Shown here one piece after another: positions 60,821-64,000 of a stretch of DNA of 64,000 nucleotides; position 1 is the stretch's first letter, and every line of letters begins with the position of its first letter. The notes under the pieces were generated by a model that had not been told where the DNA came from, did no database searches, and saw nothing but the letters and a program-made list of their open reading frames with translations. The position numbers and the translations under genes were made by a program. Source of the stretch: Paracoccus haematequi (lineage in GTDB: Bacteria; Pseudomonadota; Alphaproteobacteria; Rhodobacterales; Rhodobacteraceae). Location of the stretch: positions 1-64,000 of the forward strand of contig CAMCVS010000009.1 of NCBI GenBank assembly GCA_945881965.1, in the 5' to 3' direction.

Positions 60821-61377
60821 GCGCGGCCCATCCAGCCCGCCACTTGCGCGGCGTCGATCACATCGGCCAGCACCGGGGCCAGTGTCCCCAACACCACGTC
60901 GCGCACGGTATCGGGGTCAATCTCGCGCCCATCGGGGCACGTCACCGCAAACCCGAACACCCCATCGCGCACCACCGCCATGCGGAACCCGGCATCAAAC
61001 CCCGCCCGCACCGTGGACGACACGCAATGGTTCACGCTCGCGCCCACCACGACAAACCGCGCCACGCCCGCGCCCCGCGCCCACTCTGCCAGATCCGTGG
61101 ACGCAAACGCCCCCGACGTGGTTTTCACGAACACCTGCTCGCCCGCCACAGGGGCCGCGCACTCCATCACCGCAAACCCCGGCTTGTCGCGGCGAAAGGC
61201 CGACCCCGCGCGCGGATCGTCATGCATCACATGCACCACAGGCCAGCCCCGCGCCCGGAACAACGCCAGCAGATCGGCCACCACGCCTTCGGCCTCTGGG
61301 TTCGACCGCGCCAGACCCGCCACGGTCCGCCGCGCGAATTCCTGTTGCAGGTCGATCACCAAAAGCGCTGCGTCCAT
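60817..61377 (-). CDS. isochorismatase-family cysteine hydrolase
   Basis: A 186-residue cysteine hydrolase: the Asp of the triad in ALLVIDLQQEFA, the Lys in QVFVKTTSGAFASTDL, and the cysteine in VVVGASVNHCVSSTVRAG. Members hydrolyse nicotinamide, ureidoacrylate, isochorismate or similar amides; the substrate here is unknown. The start codon ATG at 61377 lies within the end of dispersed repeat copy B, which also supplies the bases before it. Confidence 0.88.
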   Translation of the reverse strand: MDAALLVIDLQQEFARRTVAGLARSNPEAEGVVADLLALFRARGWPVVHVMHDDPRAGSAFRRDKPGFAVMECAAPVAGEQVFVKTTSGAFASTDLAEWARGAGVARFVVVGASVNHCVSSTVRAGFDAGFRMAVVRDGVFGFAVTCPDGREIDPDTVRDVVLGTLAPVLADVIDAAQVAGWMGRA

Positions 61378-61471
61378 CTTCTCTGGTTCCCAAATATCCC
61401 CGCCGGAGGCACCCCGAGGCGGCGGCACAGCCGCCAACGAGATATAAAAGCGCGGCGCAGCCGCTCCGCTG
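61375..61471 (-). repeat. dispersed intergenic hairpin repeat, copy B
   Basis: Begins three bases after the argF stop (minus strand) and ends in the ATGG of the isochorismatase gene. It shares with copy A the first 21 bases, the 23-base block with GGGGTGCCTCCGGCGGGGAT and the tail GAACCAGAGAAGA. The middle hairpin is GGCGGC/GCCGCC, a different but equally paired stem. Confidence 0.75.
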
Positions 61472-61473
61472 GA

Positions 61474-62400
61474 TTACACGCCGAGGCACCAGCGCATGAC
61501 CGCCTTTTGCGCATGCAAGCGATTTTCCGCCTCGTCAAAGATCACCGAATGGGGGCCATCCATCACGCCGCTGGTCGCTTCGTCATTCCTGTGTGCAGGC
61601 AGGCAATGCATAAACAGCGCGTCGGGTTTCGCCCGCGCCATCAGCGCCTCGTTGACCTGATAGGCGCGCAACTGGTTGTGCCGCCGCTCGCGCGCGGATT
61701 CGGGATCATGCATCGACACCCAGGTATCCGTCACCACCAGATCGGCCCCCATCACGGCGCGTTCAGGATTGCGGTCGATGGTGACGGGGTAACCTTTCGC
61801 CGCCGCCCATTCCAGCCAGACGCGTTCGGGGTCCAGCGTTTCCGGCCCGGTAAAGGTCAGATCAAAGCCGAACTGCCCCGCCGCATGGGCGAAACTGGCA
61901 AAGACATTGTTGCCGTCTCCGGACCACACCACCTTCTTGCCGGCAATCGGGCCGCGGTGTTCCTCATAGGTCATCACATCGGCCATGATCTGGCAGGGAT
62001 GGGTGCGGTTGGTCAGGCCGTTGATGACGGGGACCGTGGCATGTTCCGCCATTTCCAACAGTGTCGCCTCTTCAAAGGTGCGGATCATGATCAGATCGAC
62101 ATAACGCGACAGCACACGGGCGGTGTCGGCGATGGTTTCGCCGTGGCCCAGTTGCATTTCCTTGCCCGACAGCACCATCGTCTCGCCGCCCATCTGGCGG
62201 ACTCCGACGTCGAAGGACACCCGCGTGCGGGTCGAGGGTTTTTCAAAGATCAGCGCCACCATCCGCCCCGCCAGCGGCTGGTCGTCATCGCGCGCGCCGC
62301 GGGGGCGGTTGTTGCGCGCGGTCTTCATCGCGCGGGCGGCGTCGATCATGACGCGCAGATCGGCGGGGTCGGTCAGGTGGATATCAAGGAAGTGCTTCAT
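61474..62400 (-). CDS. argF: ornithine carbamoyltransferase
   Basis: ArgF makes citrulline from ornithine and carbamoyl phosphate. The 308 residues show the carbamoyl-phosphate loop [44 protein letters not shown], the ornithine loop [11 protein letters not shown] and [10 protein letters not shown]. It follows argD by 81 bases, which hold a hairpin repeat, so the two arginine genes are probably one operon. Confidence 0.96.
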   Translation of the reverse strand: MKHFLDIHLTDPADLRVMIDAARAMKTARNNRPRGARDDDQPLAGRMVALIFEKPSTRTRVSFDVGVRQMGGETMVLSGKEMQLGHGETIADTARVLSRYVDLIMIRTFEEATLLEMAEHATVPVINGLTNRTHPCQIMADVMTYEEHRGPIAGKKVVWSGDGNNVFASFAHAAGQFGFDLTFTGPETLDPERVWLEWAAAKGYPVTIDRNPERAVMGADLVVTDTWVSMHDPESARERRHNQLRAYQVNEALMARAKPDALFMHCLPAHRNDEATSGVMDGPHSVIFDEAENRLHAQKAVMRWCLGV

Positions 62401-62424
62401 GGCATGGGACTTTTCTTTGCCGAA

Positions 62425-62480
62425 CGGCCGGGGGCTCTGCCCCCGGACCCCCGGAGTATTTCTGGCAAAATGAGAGCAGG
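62425..62480 (+). repeat. dispersed hairpin repeat, copy D (related type)
   Basis: CCGGGGG/CCCCCGG with loop CTCTG, followed by ACCCCCGGAGTATTTCTGG and CAAAATGAGAGCAGG. I recall very similar units spread through Rhodobacterales intergenic regions. It lies between argD and argF, on the strand opposite to these genes. Confidence 0.55.
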
Positions 62481-62481
62481 A

Positions 62482-63669
62482 TCAGGCGACCTTCGTCGCG
62501 GTTTCCAGCGCGATGGCGGCGGCGTCCAGCCGTGACAGCGCCTCGGTCGCCTCACTTTCCGTCAGGGTCAGCGGCGGCAACAGGCGCAGCACGTTGTCAG
62601 CAGCGGCGACGGTCAGGATCCCGGCGTCATAGCCGGCCTTGACCACATCGGTGTTGGTCGCGACACATTTCAACCCGAGGATCAGGCCCACACCGCGTAC
62701 GCCCGCGAACACCGTCGGATGGCGCGCCACCAGGCTGTCCAGCCCTTGCAGCAAATGGCCCGACACGCGGTTGACATGATCCAGGAACGCCGGGTCCGCG
62801 ATGATTTCCAGCACCTTGGCCCCCACGGCGCAGCCCAGCGGGTTGCCACCGTAGGTGGACCCATGCGTGCCCGCCACCATCCCCGATGCCGCGCGTTCGG
62901 TGGCCAAGAGCGCGCCCAGCGGGAACCCCCCGCCGATGCCCTTGGCCACCATCATGATATCCGGCGTGACACCCGCCCATTCATGCGCGAACAGCCGCCC
63001 CGTGCGCCCCATGCCACATTGCACCTCGTCAAAGATCAACAGCGTACCGGTCGCATCGCAGATCTCGCGCAGCCCCTTCAGGCATTGATCGGGCACCGGG
63101 CGGATGCCGCCCTCGCCCTGCACGGGTTCGATGATGACGGCGCAGGTCTGGTCCGTGATCGCGGCTTTCAGCGCCTCATGATCGGCCCATTTCAGATGCA
63201 CGAAGCCCGGCATCAGCGGACCAAAGCCCTTGACCATCTTTTCCGACCCGGCAGCCGCAATCGCCCCGGTCGAGCGGCCATGAAACGCGCCCTCGAAGGC
63301 CACGATATTCACGCGCTCCGGTTGGCCGTTCTCGTAATGGAACTTGCGCGCCATCTTGATCGCCAGTTCGGCGGTCTCGGTCCCCGAATTGGTGAAGAAC
63401 ACCGTATCGGCAAAGGTCAGGTCCACCAGCATCGCCGCCAGCCGTTCCTGTTCCGGGATGGTATAGATGTTCGACACATGCCACAGCCGCCCCGCCTGTT
63501 CGGTCAGCGCCGCCACCAGCGCGGGATGCGCATGACCCAGCGCGTTCACCGCGATGCCCGAGCCGAAGTCCAGAAACCGTCGGCCATCCGCCTCGGTCAG
63601 CCAGGCGCCCGCGCCAGACACGAAAGACAGCGGCGCGCGATTATAGGTCGGCAGAACGGCAGAGATCAT
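62482..63669 (-). CDS. argD: acetylornithine transaminase
   Basis: A class III PLP aminotransferase of arginine synthesis; many also act on succinyldiaminopimelate. The 395 residues show DFGSGIAVNALGHAHP, TNSGTETAELAIKMAR, FEGAFHGRSTGA, EPVQGEGGI, LIFDEVQCGMGRTG and the PLP lysine in VAKGIGGGFPLGA. AGGAGAA before the ATG at 63669 fixes the start. Confidence 0.95.
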   Translation of the reverse strand: MISAVLPTYNRAPLSFVSGAGAWLTEADGRRFLDFGSGIAVNALGHAHPALVAALTEQAGRLWHVSNIYTIPEQERLAAMLVDLTFADTVFFTNSGTETAELAIKMARKFHYENGQPERVNIVAFEGAFHGRSTGAIAAAGSEKMVKGFGPLMPGFVHLKWADHEALKAAITDQTCAVIIEPVQGEGGIRPVPDQCLKGLREICDATGTLLIFDEVQCGMGRTGRLFAHEWAGVTPDIMMVAKGIGGGFPLGALLATERAASGMVAGTHGSTYGGNPLGCAVGAKVLEIIADPAFLDHVNRVSGHLLQGLDSLVARHPTVFAGVRGVGLILGLKCVATNTDVVKAGYDAGILTVAAADNVLRLLPPLTLTESEATEALSRLDAAAIALETATKVA

Positions 63670-63853
63670 CGGTTTCTCCTTCGGGAAACGGGCGGATGTC
63701 CCGGGCAAAAGCAATCGGGAACGGTGGGCAGTTGAACAGGCTGTCGGGGGGGTGCGCAAGGGCTGGTGGCGGTTGCGAAAATGAAAACGCCGCAAAACGC
63801 CTTATCGGCGCAGTCGTGCGTGTCGCAAGTCGGTCTGCGTTGGGTGCATTTTC

Positions 63854-64000
63854 ATGAAGTTTCCGATATCTGATTGCCCGCCGTATTACCAGCGGGATTC
63901 TGCCCTGATCCGCGCCCTCACCCGCGCCCGCACCCCCCGGGTGCCCCGCGCGAATCACGCCCTTGCCCTCGGCGTCCCGATGGCTAGAATGGCGGCCTGA
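63854..64000 (+). CDS. possible 48-residue protein ending at the window edge
   Basis: An ATG at 63854 opens a 48-codon frame (MKFPISDCPPYYQRDSALI at the start, Arg/Ala-rich end) that stops with TGA on the last base of the window. There is no clear ribosome site and I recognise no family. It is divergent from argD. It may be a small basic protein or chance. Confidence 0.3.
   Translation: MKFPISDCPPYYQRDSALIRALTRARTPRVPRANHALALGVPMARMAA

Noticed and set aside
60409-62535. 708-codon open frame antisense to the hrpB end, isochorismatase and argF
   Set aside because: Low-complexity His/Pro/Arg composition, antisense to well-supported genes.

Overview
The window looks like chromosomal DNA of an alphaproteobacterium of the Rhodobacterales (Roseobacter/Rhodobacter relatives). 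The evidence is high G+C, tightly overlapping operons with many ATGA or TGATG junctions, and a set of typical linkages: hisD–DUF2948–murA, an extensin-like gene with tyrC and hisC, crotonyl-CoA carboxylase/reductase (ccr) divergent from ethylmalonyl-CoA mutase (ecm), and a luxR–luxI pair beside ccr. I see no prophage, insertion sequence, integrase or CRISPR array. All family names come from reading the sequence; no search was run.

Layout. 1-2.6 kb (minus): hisD (cut by the window edge), DUF2948, murA and a small basic protein. 2.7 kb: tRNA-Thr(GGT). 2.9-13.1 kb: a putative amide uptake and assimilation locus. A Tat-exported binding protein, two permeases and two ATPases are encoded, and the second ATPase runs in frame into an amidase. 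An acyl-CoA synthetase and a small ABM-type protein follow. A formamidase-family gene and an SDR gene converge on this operon. 13-20 kb: flotillin, pyroglutamyl peptidase, a second acyl-CoA synthetase, a BON-LysM protein and an ABC exporter. 20.4 kb: tRNA-Gly(TCC). 20.7-21.6 kb: a tandem pair of small cupredoxin-like secreted proteins. 21.7-24.3 kb: a YedK-type SRAP protein, a YHS protein and an ECF sigma factor with its NrsF-like membrane partner. 24.4-33 kb: 5'-nucleotidase, DUF952-pyrD, an inactive-looking rhomboid, trpS, a VOC protein, a candidate small RNA, DUF2157 with a GDYXXLXY protein, and ilvE. 33-36 kb: a universal stress protein, a YdeI-like protein, and nfuA-tsaB-rimI. 36-41.5 kb: a purine nucleoside importer with purine nucleoside phosphorylase. 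41.6-49.9 kb: TauE/TIGR02186, extensin-tyrC-hisC, a YqhA-like protein, rpsD, a Hint-domain protein and an LpxR-like outer-membrane protein. 50-54.5 kb: an M20 hydrolase, a RecD-like helicase and the luxI/luxR quorum-sensing genes. 54.7-64 kb: ccr, ecm, hrpB, an isochorismatase-family hydrolase, argF and argD.

How parts work together. The amide locus forms a plausible chain: import, hydrolysis by an amidase covalently attached to the transporter ATPase, then activation of the released acid to a CoA thioester. Ccr and Ecm serve the ethylmalonyl-CoA pathway of acetyl-CoA assimilation. The BMP-type transporter and phosphorylase form a nucleoside salvage operon.

The most interesting regulatory signals are: a perfect CtrA-type site upstream of the luxR/luxI genes; a hairpin that can cover the luxI ribosome-binding site; a sigma-F-like promoter (GTAACG-N16-CGAA) in front of the YHS gene next to the sigma/anti-sigma pair; an Irr-box-like site before nfuA; a 35-bp near-perfect palindrome between the 5'-nucleotidase and pyrD operons; a three-hairpin candidate sRNA; and a dispersed hairpin repeat whose stem differs between copies in a compensatory way.
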